Shown: positions 1 through 8,024 of the stretch, in pieces
How positions within the stretch are numbered: position 1 is the first letter of the stretch
Layout: the number at the start of each line of letters is the position of its first letter
Notes under the pieces: generated by a model
Seen by the model: the letters and a program-made list of their open reading frames with translations, nothing else
Told to the model about the DNA's origin: nothing
Databases searched by the model: none
Position numbers and translations under genes: made by a program
DNA from: a bacterium
GTDB lineage: Bacteria > Atribacterota > JS1 > SB-45 > 34-128
Reading direction: 5' to 3'
Assembly (NCBI GenBank): GCA_018903015.1
Contig: JAHIPR010000286.1
Coordinates: forward strand, 1 to 13,459
DNA length: 13,459 nucleotides

Positions 1-7
1 AAATTTA

Positions 8-2110
8 ATGGAGAATGTAATTTTAGAAATTGGAACCGAAGAAATACCGGCGCAGTATATGGAGAATGCCCTAAAAGATTTAAATCAGTTAGCACAAAAA
101 TATTTAGAAGAAGCCAGAATAAATTATAAAGAAATAAAGGTTTATGGCACTCCCCGAAGATTAACATTATTCATCTTTCACATTAAGGAAAAACAGGAAG
201 ACATTTTTCAAAAGATTAAAGGACCTGCCTATTCAATTGCTTACAATAAAGATTCGCAACCCCAAAGGCCTGCCCTGAAGTTTGCCCAAAGCCAGGGGGT
301 AAATGTTGAGGATTTAATAGTTGAAGATACCGAAAAAGGGAAATATATTTTTGCCCCCAAATCCATAATAGGCCAGCCAACTATTGAAATATTATCCCGG
401 ATATTTCCTAAAATAATAACGGGCATACAATTTCCTAAATCAATGCGCTGGGGAGAAAGATCATTGCGATTTATCCGTCCTATAAGATGGATACTTGCCC
501 TGTATGGAAAAGAAATAATCAAATTCAATCTAAATGGTTTAGATTCTGAAAATATTACTTATGGTAATAGACTTTTGGCGCCTCAAAAAATCAAAATATC
601 TTCTACTCAGGAATATTTAAAGAAGCTAGAAAAAAATTATGTAATAGTCGATCCCAAAATTAGAGAAAATATAGTTAGAACAGATATAGAACAGATAATT
701 AAAGAAATTGGTGGGGAAAAAATAATAAATGAAAAACAGTTAAAGGAAATAATTTATTTAGTTGAATATCCCAAAGCAATTTTAGGAAAATATGATAAAA
801 AATATTTAGAATTGCCCAAGGATGTCTTAACTATAGTTATGGAAAAACATCAAAAATATTTTCCTGTTTTTAAAAACAAGAATGAACTACTTCCTCTATT
901 TATTGTAATTATCAATAACTCCAAGAAGCATGCTTCTAAAATTAGAGAAGGCAACGAAAATGTTCTCAGAGCCAGGTTGGAAGATGCAAAATTTTTCTAC
1001 CAGGAAGACCAGAAGATTCCTTTAGAGAAAAGGGCGGATAAATTGAAAAATGTTATTTTCCAGGAAAATCTGGGAAGCCTTTTTGATAAAACAGAGAGAT
1101 TAGAATTGCTGTGTGACTACATTTCAGATAGTTTGCAGGTTGAACAGAAAGTGAAAAAAGATCTTTTAAGGTCTGCTCATCTGTGTAAAGCAGATTTGGT
1201 TACTGAAATGGTAAAAGAATTTCCAGAGTTACAGGGAATAATGGGGAAAGAATATTCAGTTTTATCGGGTGAAAGAAAAGAAGTAGCGGAAGCTATCTTT
1301 GAACATTATCTCCCTCGTTTTTCAGGGGATAGGTTACCCCTAACTAAAAGTGGTATAATTTTAGGGATTGCTGATAAAGTGGATAGTATTATTGGCTGTT
1401 TCCTAATGGGCTTAATCCCAACAGGATCACAGGACCCTTACGGATTGAGAAGACAATCTCGAGGACAAATTGCCATAATTTTGAAAAATAGCCTGCAAAT
1501 TTCGTTAAAAGATATTATTTGGAAATCTTTATCCTTATACAAAGAAAGTGTTTCGGTGGAATTAAAAATTGATGAAAATGAGATGGTATCCCAGATATTA
1601 AATTTTTTCAAACAAAGAGTAAAAAATATCTTCTTAGGAGAGGGAATTCGCTATGATGTAATTGACGCAGTTTTGGCTGTGGATAGCGATGGAGATGTAG
1701 TTGATATTAAACATAGGATAAAAACTATAGAGGAATTATATAATCAGCCTATTTTTAGAAAAATACTCAACTCATCAAGCAGGGTATTAAATTTATCAAA
1801 AAATTATGAAGAAACCGAGATTGACCGTTCACTATTAAAGGAAAAAGCAGAGTTGAGTTTATATCATAATTATGAAAGTATTTATCCGCGAACAAGCGAA
1901 TTTATTTGTAACAAAGAGTATAAAGAAGTATTTAAATTATTGGGAGATTTATGCGAACCGGTCGATGAGTTTTTTGACCAGGTGCTGGTAATGGACAAAG
2001 ATAAAGACATCAGAAAGAATAGGGTCGCACTTATAAAGAAAATGGGAATATTGTTTAATCAGGTAGCTGATTTATCCAAAATTGTTTCTATAAAAGAGGG
2101 GAGGGAGTAA
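8..2110 (+). CDS. glyS: Glycyl-tRNA synthetase beta subunit
   Basis: Beta subunit of the alpha2beta2 bacterial glycyl-tRNA synthetase, which charges tRNA-Gly in the cytoplasm; the beta chain binds the tRNA. The 700-residue length is normal for GlyS. The N-terminus ILEIGTEEIPA (residues 5-15) is the family hallmark. The core block TEMVKEFPELQGIMG (399-413), the EHYLPRFSGDRLP segment (432-444) and DPYGLRR (476-482) are all intact. The C-terminal part (about 570-700, with PVDEFFDQVLVMDKD at 651-665) is the DALR-type anticodon-binding domain. ATG at 8 fits the family N-terminus; only 7 bases lie upstream, so its ribosome site is outside the window. glyQ (alpha subunit) would be expected just upstream but is not visible. 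The stop is 2 bp before the next gene, implying one operon. Confidence 0.97.
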   Translation: MENVILEIGTEEIPAQYMENALKDLNQLAQKYLEEARINYKEIKVYGTPRRLTLFIFHIKEKQEDIFQKIKGPAYSIAYNKDSQPQRPALKFAQSQGVNVEDLIVEDTEKGKYIFAPKSIIGQPTIEILSRIFPKIITGIQFPKSMRWGERSLRFIRPIRWILALYGKEIIKFNLNGLDSENITYGNRLLAPQKIKISSTQEYLKKLEKNYVIVDPKIRENIVRTDIEQIIKEIGGEKIINEKQLKEIIYLVEYPKAILGKYDKKYLELPKDVLTIVMEKHQKYFPVFKNKNELLPLFIVIINNSKKHASKIREGNENVLRARLEDAKFFYQEDQKIPLEKRADKLKNVIFQENLGSLFDKTERLELLCDYISDSLQVEQKVKKDLLRSAHLCKADLVTEMVKEFPELQGIMGKEYSVLSGERKEVAEAIFEHYLPRFSGDRLPLTKSGIILGIADKVDSIIGCFLMGLIPTGSQDPYGLRRQSRGQIAIILKNSLQISLKDIIWKSLSLYKESVSVELKIDENEMVSQILNFFKQRVKNIFLGEGIRYDVIDAVLAVDSDGDVVDIKHRIKTIEELYNQPIFRKILNSSSRVLNLSKNYEETEIDRSLLKEKAELSLYHNYESIYPRTSEFICNKEYKEVFKLLGDLCEPVDEFFDQVLVMDKDKDIRKNRVALIKKMGILFNQVADLSKIVSIKEGRE

Positions 2111-2112
2111 TT

Positions 2113-2931
2113 ATGAATAGTGTTAAATTTAAGCCCACTGTCTATATAATTTCTGATTCTACCGGCGAAACTGCTAAAAATGTAGTGCATGCTGCGCTTA
2201 GTCAATTTGATTCTGATGATATTAAGTTAAAATTATTTACCCACATTGAATCTAAAAAAGATATTACAGGGATAGTAAGTCAACTCAATAAAGAAAAAGA
2301 CTTTATAGTCTATACTATTGTAAAACCAGAATTAAGATCATTTCTGAAAGAGGAATCTAGAAAGCAATCTGTTGTTTCCTTCGATATGCTTGGTCCAATG
2401 ATAGAAAATATTGAAAGGATAAGCGGAATCAGACCTAAATTGGAAGCGGGAATTATTAGAAAAATAGATAAAGAATATTTTAAAAGAATGGAAGCAATGG
2501 AATTTGCGGTGAAGTACGATGCCTGCCAGAGAGAATTAGAGCTATCCAAAGCTGATCTGGTAATATTAGGGGTTTCTCGAACTTCAAAAACACCACTTAG
2601 TATGTATCTTGCTTATAAAGGGATAAAGGTAGCCAATATAGTATTAGATTTTGAATTTGAACCGCCAGCCGAAATATTTAGTTTACCGCCGGATAAAGTA
2701 GTTGGTTTAACCATGGACCCCGATAAATTAATCGAGATAAGAAGTGAACGATTAAAGGCATTGGGGCTGCCAGACGAGGGTGTATATAATAAAAAAGAAA
2801 GAGTAATTAAAGAGTTAAAATATGCAGATATTATTTATAAAAAAATCGGATGTCCGATAATTGACGTAACCAATATGGCCATAGAAGACATTGCCACAAA
2901 TATACTTAAAATTATAAAGGAGGAAAAATGA
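2113..2931 (+). CDS. Pyruvate, phosphate dikinase regulatory protein (DUF299, bifunctional kinase/phosphorylase)
   Basis: Member of the PpsR/PDRP family. These enzymes inactivate PPDK (or PEP synthase) by ADP-dependent phosphorylation of a Thr near the catalytic His, and reactivate it by Pi-dependent removal of the phosphate, giving PPi. The 272-residue length is typical. The N-terminal motif IISDSTGETA (12-21) and the P-loop-like GVSRTSKTPLSMYLA (153-167) are both present, as is the AMEFAVKYD segment (128-136). The strong ribosome site GGGGAGGGAG overlaps the end of glyS, 2 bp upstream. The gene overlaps ppdK by 4 bp (ATGA), so kinase and target are translationally coupled; this context argues for PPDK rather than PEP synthase as the substrate. 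Family assignment is secure, and substrate choice is inferred from the neighbour. Confidence 0.95.
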   Translation: MNSVKFKPTVYIISDSTGETAKNVVHAALSQFDSDDIKLKLFTHIESKKDITGIVSQLNKEKDFIVYTIVKPELRSFLKEESRKQSVVSFDMLGPMIENIERISGIRPKLEAGIIRKIDKEYFKRMEAMEFAVKYDACQRELELSKADLVILGVSRTSKTPLSMYLAYKGIKVANIVLDFEFEPPAEIFSLPPDKVVGLTMDPDKLIEIRSERLKALGLPDEGVYNKKERVIKELKYADIIYKKIGCPIIDVTNMAIEDIATNILKIIKEEK

Positions 2932-5612
2932 GTATGAAGAAATATGTCTATTTTTTTGATGAAGGAAAAGGGGATATGAAATCCATTTTGGGAGGAAAAG
3001 GTGCAGGTCTGGCAGAAATGACCCGAATAAGCCTTCCCGTTCCTCAGGGATTTACTATCACTACAGAAGTATGTGTCGAATATTATAAAAATGAAAAAAA
3101 ATATCCTCAAGGATTAGAGGAGCAGATAGAGAAAAATTTAAAAAAGTTAGAACAGGTATCTAATAAAGCATTTGGAGATTTCAAAAATCCTTTGTTAGTC
3201 TCAGTTCGTTCCGGTGCACCAATTTCCATGCCCGGTATGATGGATACAGTTCTAAATTTAGGATTAAATAATGTTACTATTCAGGGAATTGTCGAAAAAA
3301 CAAAAAATGAGCGTTTCGCTTACGATAGTTATAGACGCTTTATGCAGATGTTTGGAAATGTAGTTTTAGGCATTGAACATGATAAATTTGAATATATTTT
3401 GGAAGAGCTTAAAAAAGAACTTAAAGTAAAATTAGATACGGAAATTGATTGTGAAGGTCTGAAAATATTAGTGGAGAGATACAAAAAACTGATTAAAAAA
3501 GAGACCGGAGAAGATTTTCCTCAAGAACCTAAAGCTCAATTAAAGATGGCTATAGGTGCTGTGTTTAATTCCTGGAATACTAAAAGAGCGGTAACTTATC
3601 GCAGGATAAATAAAATTTCCGATGATTTGGGGACAGCAGTAAATGTTCAAGAGATGGTTTTTGGCAATATGGGAGAAGATTCAGGAACAGGGGTTGGATT
3701 TACCAGAAATCCTTCTACCGGAGAAAAAGAAGATTACGGAGAATATCTTTTGAATGCCCAGGGAGAAGATGTGGTTGCAGGTATCAGAACACCTTTGCCT
3801 TTATCTAATCTCAAAAACGATTCACTAGAAGTATATGAAGAACTTATTAAGATAGTTACACTTTTAGAAAAACATTATAGGGATGTTCAAGATTATGAAT
3901 TTACTATAGAAAAAGGAAAACTTTACTTGCTGCAGACCAGAACCGGGAAAAGAACCGCCCAGGCGGCTCTTAAAATTGCTGTTGATATGGTAGAAGAAGG
4001 AATAATTACCAAAGAGGAGGCAATCCTAAGGATAGAACCAAATCAATTAAATCAACTTTTACATAGAAGAATAGATCCCAAGGCAAAAGTGGAAGTAATT
4101 GCCAAAGGATTACCGGCTTCTCCGGGCGCCGCTTATGGAAAAGTGGTCTTTACAGCAGATGAAGCTGAACAATTAGGAAAAGATGGTGAAAAAGTAATAT
4201 TGGTAAGGGCGGAGACAACACCTGATGATATCCATGGTATGGTAGAAGCCCAGGGCGTCCTTACCAGCAGAGGAGGTATGACCAGTCATGCGGCAGTTGT
4301 GGCAAGAGGTATGGGGAAGGCTTGTGTAGCCGGTTGTAGTGCTTTAAATATTAATACAAAAAAAGAGATTATTTCTGTTAATGATTTAGTAATAAAAAAA
4401 GATGAATTTATCACTATAGATGGCGGGACCGGTGAAGTATTTCTGGGAAAAGTTCCTACCATTGAACCGAAAATGAGCAAGGAATTTGAAACCCTGTTAT
4501 CCTGGGCAAACAAAATAAAACGTTTAGGTGTATACGCTAATGCCGATACACCGGAAGATGCGAAAAAGGCCAGAGAATTAGGGGCGGAAGGTATAGGACT
4601 TACCAGAACAGAGCATATGTTTATGGAACAAGATCGGTTACCTATTGTACAAAAAATGATTATGGCCGATACCTCAAAAAGCAGAGCAGAGGCCTTAGAA
4701 AAATTACTGCCTGTGCAGAAGGGTGATTTTTTGTGCATTTTAAAAGCTATGGAAGGATTACCGGTGATTATCAGACTTCTCGATCCTCCGCTTCACGAAT
4801 TTTTACCCAATCTGGAAGATACTTTAATAGAAGTAACTACTTTAAAATTAAAAAATATAGATTCGGCAGAACTTGCTAAGAAGGAAAAGTTATTAGAAAA
4901 AATTAAATCTTTACACGAAATGAATCCTATGTTAGGACTTAGAGGGTGCAGATTAGGCTTATTATACCCGGAAATATATGAAATGCAGGTAGAAGCTATC
5001 ATAGAAGCTGCTATAGAATTAACTAAAAAAGGTATCAAAGTAAAACCTGAAATAATGATTCCTCTGGTAAGTCATATAAACGAATTTAGACCGATATGCA
5101 AAAGAGCCAGAAAAATTGCCGATGAAAAGATAAAATCTGCCGGGGTAAAATTAGAATATAAAGTGGGGACTATGATTGAGTTACCACGAGCTGCTTTAAC
5201 TGCTGATAAGATAGCAGAAGAAGCTGAATTCTTTTCTTTCGGTACCAATGATTTAACCCAGACAACTTTTGGTATAAGCCGGGATGATGCTGAAGGAAAA
5301 TTCTTATTAAAATACGTTGAGGATAAAATTTTAGAAGATAATCCTTTTGAGGTTTTAGATCGCGAAGGAGTAGGAGAATTAGTTAAGCTGGGTACAAAGT
5401 TAGGAAGGGAAACCCGTCCTAACTTAGAAGTAGGGATTTGCGGAGAGCACGGTGGAGAACCACAATCGGTCGAATTTTGTCATTCTGTGGGCTTAAACTA
5501 TGTGAGCTGTTCGCCTTTTAGAGTCCCCATTGCCCGATTAGCAGCTGCGCAGGCGGTAATAAAAGAAAAAAATATAGATAAAACAAAAATGATTCACCGT
5601 TTAACCGATTAA
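2928..5612 (+). CDS. ppdK: Pyruvate, phosphate dikinase
   Basis: Catalyses pyruvate + ATP + Pi to and from PEP + AMP + PPi, in either glycolytic or gluconeogenic direction. The 894 residues comprise the N-terminal ATP-grasp domain (about 1-340; LGGKGAGLAEM at 21-31, SVRSGAPISMPGMMDT at 92-107), the swivelling phospho-His domain (about 390-510; GGMTSHAAVVARG at 449-461) and the C-terminal PEP/pyruvate barrel (about 530-880; GLTRTEHMF 557-565, RLLDPPLHEFLP 616-627, GICGEHGG 836-843). By family analogy His454 carries the phosphate, Thr452 is the regulatory site and Cys838 is the catalytic acid. AAAGGAGG at 2916-2923 is only 4 nt from ATG 2928 but 10 nt from the in-frame ATG at 2934, so translation may begin at the second Met. 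The last four residues (RLTD) are encoded by an octamer tandem array that contains the stop codon. Confidence 0.97.
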   Translation: MSMKKYVYFFDEGKGDMKSILGGKGAGLAEMTRISLPVPQGFTITTEVCVEYYKNEKKYPQGLEEQIEKNLKKLEQVSNKAFGDFKNPLLVSVRSGAPISMPGMMDTVLNLGLNNVTIQGIVEKTKNERFAYDSYRRFMQMFGNVVLGIEHDKFEYILEELKKELKVKLDTEIDCEGLKILVERYKKLIKKETGEDFPQEPKAQLKMAIGAVFNSWNTKRAVTYRRINKISDDLGTAVNVQEMVFGNMGEDSGTGVGFTRNPSTGEKEDYGEYLLNAQGEDVVAGIRTPLPLSNLKNDSLEVYEELIKIVTLLEKHYRDVQDYEFTIEKGKLYLLQTRTGKRTAQAALKIAVDMVEEGIITKEEAILRIEPNQLNQLLHRRIDPKAKVEVIAKGLPASPGAAYGKVVFTADEAEQLGKDGEKVILVRAETTPDDIHGMVEAQGVLTSRGGMTSHAAVVARGMGKACVAGCSALNINTKKEIISVNDLVIKKDEFITIDGGTGEVFLGKVPTIEPKMSKEFETLLSWANKIKRLGVYANADTPEDAKKARELGAEGIGLTRTEHMFMEQDRLPIVQKMIMADTSKSRAEALEKLLPVQKGDFLCILKAMEGLPVIIRLLDPPLHEFLPNLEDTLIEVTTLKLKNIDSAELAKKEKLLEKIKSLHEMNPMLGLRGCRLGLLYPEIYEMQVEAIIEAAIELTKKGIKVKPEIMIPLVSHINEFRPICKRARKIADEKIKSAGVKLEYKVGTMIELPRAALTADKIAEEAEFFSFGTNDLTQTTFGISRDDAEGKFLLKYVEDKILEDNPFEVLDREGVGELVKLGTKLGRETRPNLEVGICGEHGGEPQSVEFCHSVGLNYVSCSPFRVPIARLAAAQAVIKEKNIDKTKMIHRLTD

Positions 5613-5634
5613 CCGATTCTCCAATTACACGATT
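5595..5634 (+). repeat. Degenerate octamer tandem array spanning the ppdK stop codon
   Basis: Five 8-bp units in register: CACCGTTT (5595), AACCGATT (5603), AACCGATT (5611), CTCCAATT (5619) and ACACGATT (5627). Units two and three are identical. The ppdK stop TAA (5610-5612) straddles their junction, so the array starts inside the coding sequence. Identity decays downstream, as expected for an old array that is drifting. Confidence 0.7.
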
Positions 5635-5701
5635 TTAGAAGATAGTTTATAGCGGGAATTGAAAAGTACAAAATATAAAACCAAAATTTCAAGCTAAATC
5701 T

Positions 5702-5728
5702 GCAGGGGCGTATTTAATACGCCCCTAA
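5702..5728. repeat. REP-like palindrome 1
   Basis: A perfect inverted repeat with 11-bp arms, AGGGGCGTATT (5704-5714) and AATACGCCCCT (5716-5726), around one central base. Its core arms GGGCGTATT/AATACGCCC belong to the same family as five other palindromes in this window. Flanks are GCAG on the left and CTAA on the right, each one base from the GTAG/CTAC seen at other copies. No T-run follows on either strand, so it does not look like an intrinsic terminator. It is the most symmetrical copy and lies in the 168 bp between ppdK and hppA. Confidence 0.75.
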
Positions 5729-5780
5729 ACACTTAAATAAGAAAATGAAATGTAAATAAAAAGAAAGGATATAAAGTAAC

Positions 5781-7745
5781 ATGCAAATTGAACTGTTAAT
5801 CCCTCTTAGTGGCATAATTAGCCTTATATTTGCCGTATTTCTTTCTCTGAAGGTAATTAGAGAAAAACCGGGAAATGAATTAATGAAAGAAATATCAAAT
5901 ATGATTGAACAGGGAGCTATGGCTTTTTTAAAAAGAGAATATAGCGTTTTGGTATTTTTTATCATTGTAGTTAGTCTTATACTGGGCTGGGTGAGAAACC
6001 CTATTACCAGTTTATCTTTTGTGGTGGGGGCAATTTGTTCCGGATTAGCAGGTTTAACCGGAATGAAAATTGCCACTAAAGCAAATTCGAGGACTGCTCA
6101 TGCTGCCATGGAGGACGGAATAACCAAAGCATTAAAAATTGCCTTTTCCGGCGGTGCGGTGATGGGTATGTCGGTAGCAGGTTTTGGACTATTAGGTTTA
6201 GGCATTTTATATTACTTCATCAGAGAACCAGAAATTATAAATGGGTTTGCTTTGGGTGCAAGCTCTATCGCCTTGTTTGCCAGAGTGGGTGGAGGAATAT
6301 TTACTAAAGCAGCAGATGTGGGAGCTGATTTAGTGGGAAAGGTGGAAGCAGGGATACCCGAAGATGACCCTCGTAACCCGGCAGTTATTGCTGATAATGT
6401 AGGAGATAATGTAGGAGATATAGCAGGAATGGGTGCAGACCTATTTGAGTCTTACGTAGGTGCAATTATTTCCAGTATGATTTTGGGTGGATTATTATTT
6501 GAAGGTACTAAAGGAGTTATGTTCCCTCTATTGTTAGCTGCTTGTGGGGCAATTTCTTCTATTATAGGCACCTTTTTTGTAAATACTAAAAGTGAAGTGA
6601 ATTTACACATTGCTTTAACCAAAGGAACTTTGGTAAGCGGATTTTTAGTTATTATTGCTTCTGCTTTTCTTTCTAATGTTTTATTTAATAGTTTAAATGT
6701 ATTTTATGCCACTACCGCTGGATTGATTGCTGGTATAATTATCGGATTAGTAACTGAATATTATACCTCTTACCATTATCCTCCGGTAAAATCAATTTCT
6801 AAATCATCACTTACCGGAGCAGCAACTACCATTATTTCGGGATTGGCTGTCGGTATGCAAAGTACCGCTATACCACTAATCGTGATTGCCCTTACAGTTT
6901 TAGTTGCCTATAAATTCGCGGGTTTATACGGTATTGCTGTTTCCGCGGTAGGGATGCTTTCGATAGTCGGCATGACGGTTTCCGTTGATTCCTATGGTCC
7001 GATTGCTGATAATTCGGGTGGAATTGCCGAAATGGCCGGGCTGGATCCCAAGGTTCGAAAAATTACTGATTCATTGGATGCTGTGGGAAATACTACAGCA
7101 GCTATTGGAAAAGGTTTTGCTATCGGTTCAGCAGCGTTAACTGCTTTGGCTCTATTTTCAGCTTATTGTAAATCTGTAGGTTTAGAAACTATAAGCATAA
7201 CTAATCCGATAGTGGTAGCTGGGATGTTTATAGGTGGTCTTTTGCCTTATCTTTTTTCTGCTTTAGCCATAAATGCAGTAGGGAAAACAGCTTTCTTAAT
7301 GATAGAAGAAGTTCGAAGGCAATTTAGAGAAATTCCTGGTTTGAAAGAGGGAAAAGCTAAGCCGGATTCTGCGAGATGTGTAGATATTAGCACTAAAGGA
7401 GCTTTAAAAGAGATGGTATTGCCCGGGTTGTTAGCCATAGTATCACCTATAGCAGTAGGAATAGTTCTTGGTCCTGAAGCCTTGGGGGGTATGTTGATTG
7501 GAGCGGTGTTAGTAGGAGTATTATTGGCTATAATGATGGCCAATTCCGGAGGAGCTTGGGATAATGCCAAAAAATATATCGAAATGGGAAATTATGGGGG
7601 GAAAGGCACAAAAATCCATGAGGCCGCTGTTATAGGTGATACTGTAGGCGACCCTCTTAAAGATACTGCTGGTCCTTCTATGAATATATTGATTAAAGTT
7701 ATGTGCATAGTCGCTCTGGTGTTTGTTCCTCTATTTATAAAATAG
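5781..7745 (+). CDS. hppA: K+-dependent type membrane-bound pyrophosphatase (Na+ or H+ pump)
   Basis: An integral membrane pump that hydrolyses PPi and moves Na+ and/or H+ across the cytoplasmic membrane. The 654 residues are largely hydrophobic with many predicted membrane helices. The signature [11 protein letters not shown] is at 179-189, followed by the acidic PPi/Mg-binding loop 194-213 ([16 protein letters not shown]). A second acidic set is at 403-435 ([20 protein letters not shown]) and a third at 590-630 ([23 protein letters not shown]). In [11 protein letters not shown], Ala440 and Gly443 fall where K+-independent enzymes have Lys and Thr, so a K+-dependent enzyme is expected. Which ion is pumped cannot be settled by eye. 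At 654 residues it is at the short end of the family. ATG 5781 is preceded by AAAGGAT at 5764-5770. Its stop TAG begins a heptamer array. Confidence 0.96.
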   Translation: MQIELLIPLSGIISLIFAVFLSLKVIREKPGNELMKEISNMIEQGAMAFLKREYSVLVFFIIVVSLILGWVRNPITSLSFVVGAICSGLAGLTGMKIATKANSRTAHAAMEDGITKALKIAFSGGAVMGMSVAGFGLLGLGILYYFIREPEIINGFALGASSIALFARVGGGIFTKAADVGADLVGKVEAGIPEDDPRNPAVIADNVGDNVGDIAGMGADLFESYVGAIISSMILGGLLFEGTKGVMFPLLLAACGAISSIIGTFFVNTKSEVNLHIALTKGTLVSGFLVIIASAFLSNVLFNSLNVFYATTAGLIAGIIIGLVTEYYTSYHYPPVKSISKSSLTGAATTIISGLAVGMQSTAIPLIVIALTVLVAYKFAGLYGIAVSAVGMLSIVGMTVSVDSYGPIADNSGGIAEMAGLDPKVRKITDSLDAVGNTTAAIGKGFAIGSAALTALALFSAYCKSVGLETISITNPIVVAGMFIGGLLPYLFSALAINAVGKTAFLMIEEVRRQFREIPGLKEGKAKPDSARCVDISTKGALKEMVLPGLLAIVSPIAVGIVLGPEALGGMLIGAVLVGVLLAIMMANSGGAWDNAKKYIEMGNYGGKGTKIHEAAVIGDTVGDPLKDTAGPSMNILIKVMCIVALVFVPLFIK

Positions 7746-7775
7746 TCATTAGTGAATAGTGAATAGTCGTTAGTT
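7744..7775 (+). repeat. Heptamer tandem array beginning in the hppA stop codon
   Basis: Period-7 units AGTCATT (7744), AGTGAAT (7751), AGTGAAT (7758), AGTCGTT (7765), then a fading AGTTTTA (7772). The consensus is about AGTSAWT. The hppA stop TAG (7743-7745) overlaps the first unit. TAG recurs at unit junctions, and because 7 is not a multiple of 3 the stops fall in all three frames. Confidence 0.8.
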
Positions 7776-7798
7776 TTAAATACAAAATGCAAGATAAA

Positions 7799-7822
7799 TT
7801 GGTTGGCTGGTTTTCTAGTTAA
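7799..7822 (+). repeat. Degenerate octamer triplet
   Basis: Three imperfect 8-bp units, TTGGTTGG, CTGGTTTT and CTAGTTAA, with shared core NTRGTTNN. It resembles in style the octamer array at the end of ppdK. The match is weak, and it could be chance in an AT-rich spacer. Confidence 0.35.
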
Positions 7823-7861
7823 CAGATCTATGATGCGTTGCAGATAATTTTATAGTAAATT

Positions 7862-7889
7862 TTGACTTTTTGGTTATAATTATTATGTT
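7862..7889 (+). promoter_or_regulatory. Weak candidate sigma-70-type promoter upstream of pdp
   Basis: TTGACT at 7862-7867 resembles a -35 box. A perfect TATAAT lies at 7875-7880 but only 7 bp away, which is too close to pair with it. With a 16-bp spacer the partner would be TATGTT (7884-7889, 4 of 6 matches). It sits about 140 bp before the pdp start codon, so the transcript would carry both downstream palindromes in its leader. Tentative. Confidence 0.3.
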
Positions 7890-7913
7890 GTAGGGGCACA
7901 ATGAATTGTGCCC
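7890..7913 (+). repeat. REP-like palindrome 2, GTAG head on + strand
   Basis: GTAG (7890-7893) is followed directly by perfect 9-bp arms GGGCACAAT (7894-7902) and ATTGTGCCC (7905-7913) around GA. It forms the left member of a head-out pair with the palindrome at 7943-7962. Confidence 0.8.
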
Positions 7914-7938
7914 TCGCCATATTAATGACTAATTTCTC

Positions 7939-7966
7939 CTAGGGGTACGATGCATCCTGCCCCTTG
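7939..7966 (-). repeat. REP-like palindrome 3, degenerate
   Basis: Arms GGGTACGAT (7943-7951) and ATCCTGCCC (7954-7962) around GC show one C-C mismatch and one T-G wobble. Flanks are CTAG and CTTG, near matches to the GTAG/CTAC head. It shares spacing (9-2-9) and the GAT..ATC core with the other copies. Strand is assigned by analogy with the pair at 9497-9566, and is uncertain. Confidence 0.6.
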
Positions 7967-7992
7967 TACTAAAATGATTTTACAAAAAAAAT

Positions 7993-8015
7993 TCCCAAAG
8001 AATACAATTGGGAGG
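7993..8015 (+). promoter_or_regulatory. pdp ribosome binding site within a possible sequestering hairpin
   Basis: The Shine-Dalgarno GGGAGG (8010-8015) lies 9 nt before ATG 8025 and decides that start. TCCCAA (7993-7998) is exactly complementary to TTGGGA (8008-8013) across a 9-nt loop, so most of the ribosome site could be paired. A 6-bp stem with two A-T ends is weak, so a regulatory role is only a possibility. Confidence 0.4.
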
Positions 8016-8024
8016 AAACATTAA

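Noticed and set aside
4286..4738. Antisense open frame of about 150 codons within ppdK
   Set aside because: It overlaps a strongly conserved coding region, has no recognisable motif and is a codon-usage shadow. The same applies to the other antisense frames inside glyS, ppdK, hppA, pdp, scpA and trpS.
5704..5726. Intrinsic terminator for ppdK
   Set aside because: The stem is strong, but no U-run follows on either strand and related palindromes occur in other, non-terminal positions. A repeat element explains it better.
5613..5780. Promoter of hppA
   Set aside because: TTGAAA at 5659 and TATAAA at 5674 are only 9 bp apart and no partner at 16-18 bp was convincing, so no promoter is called.
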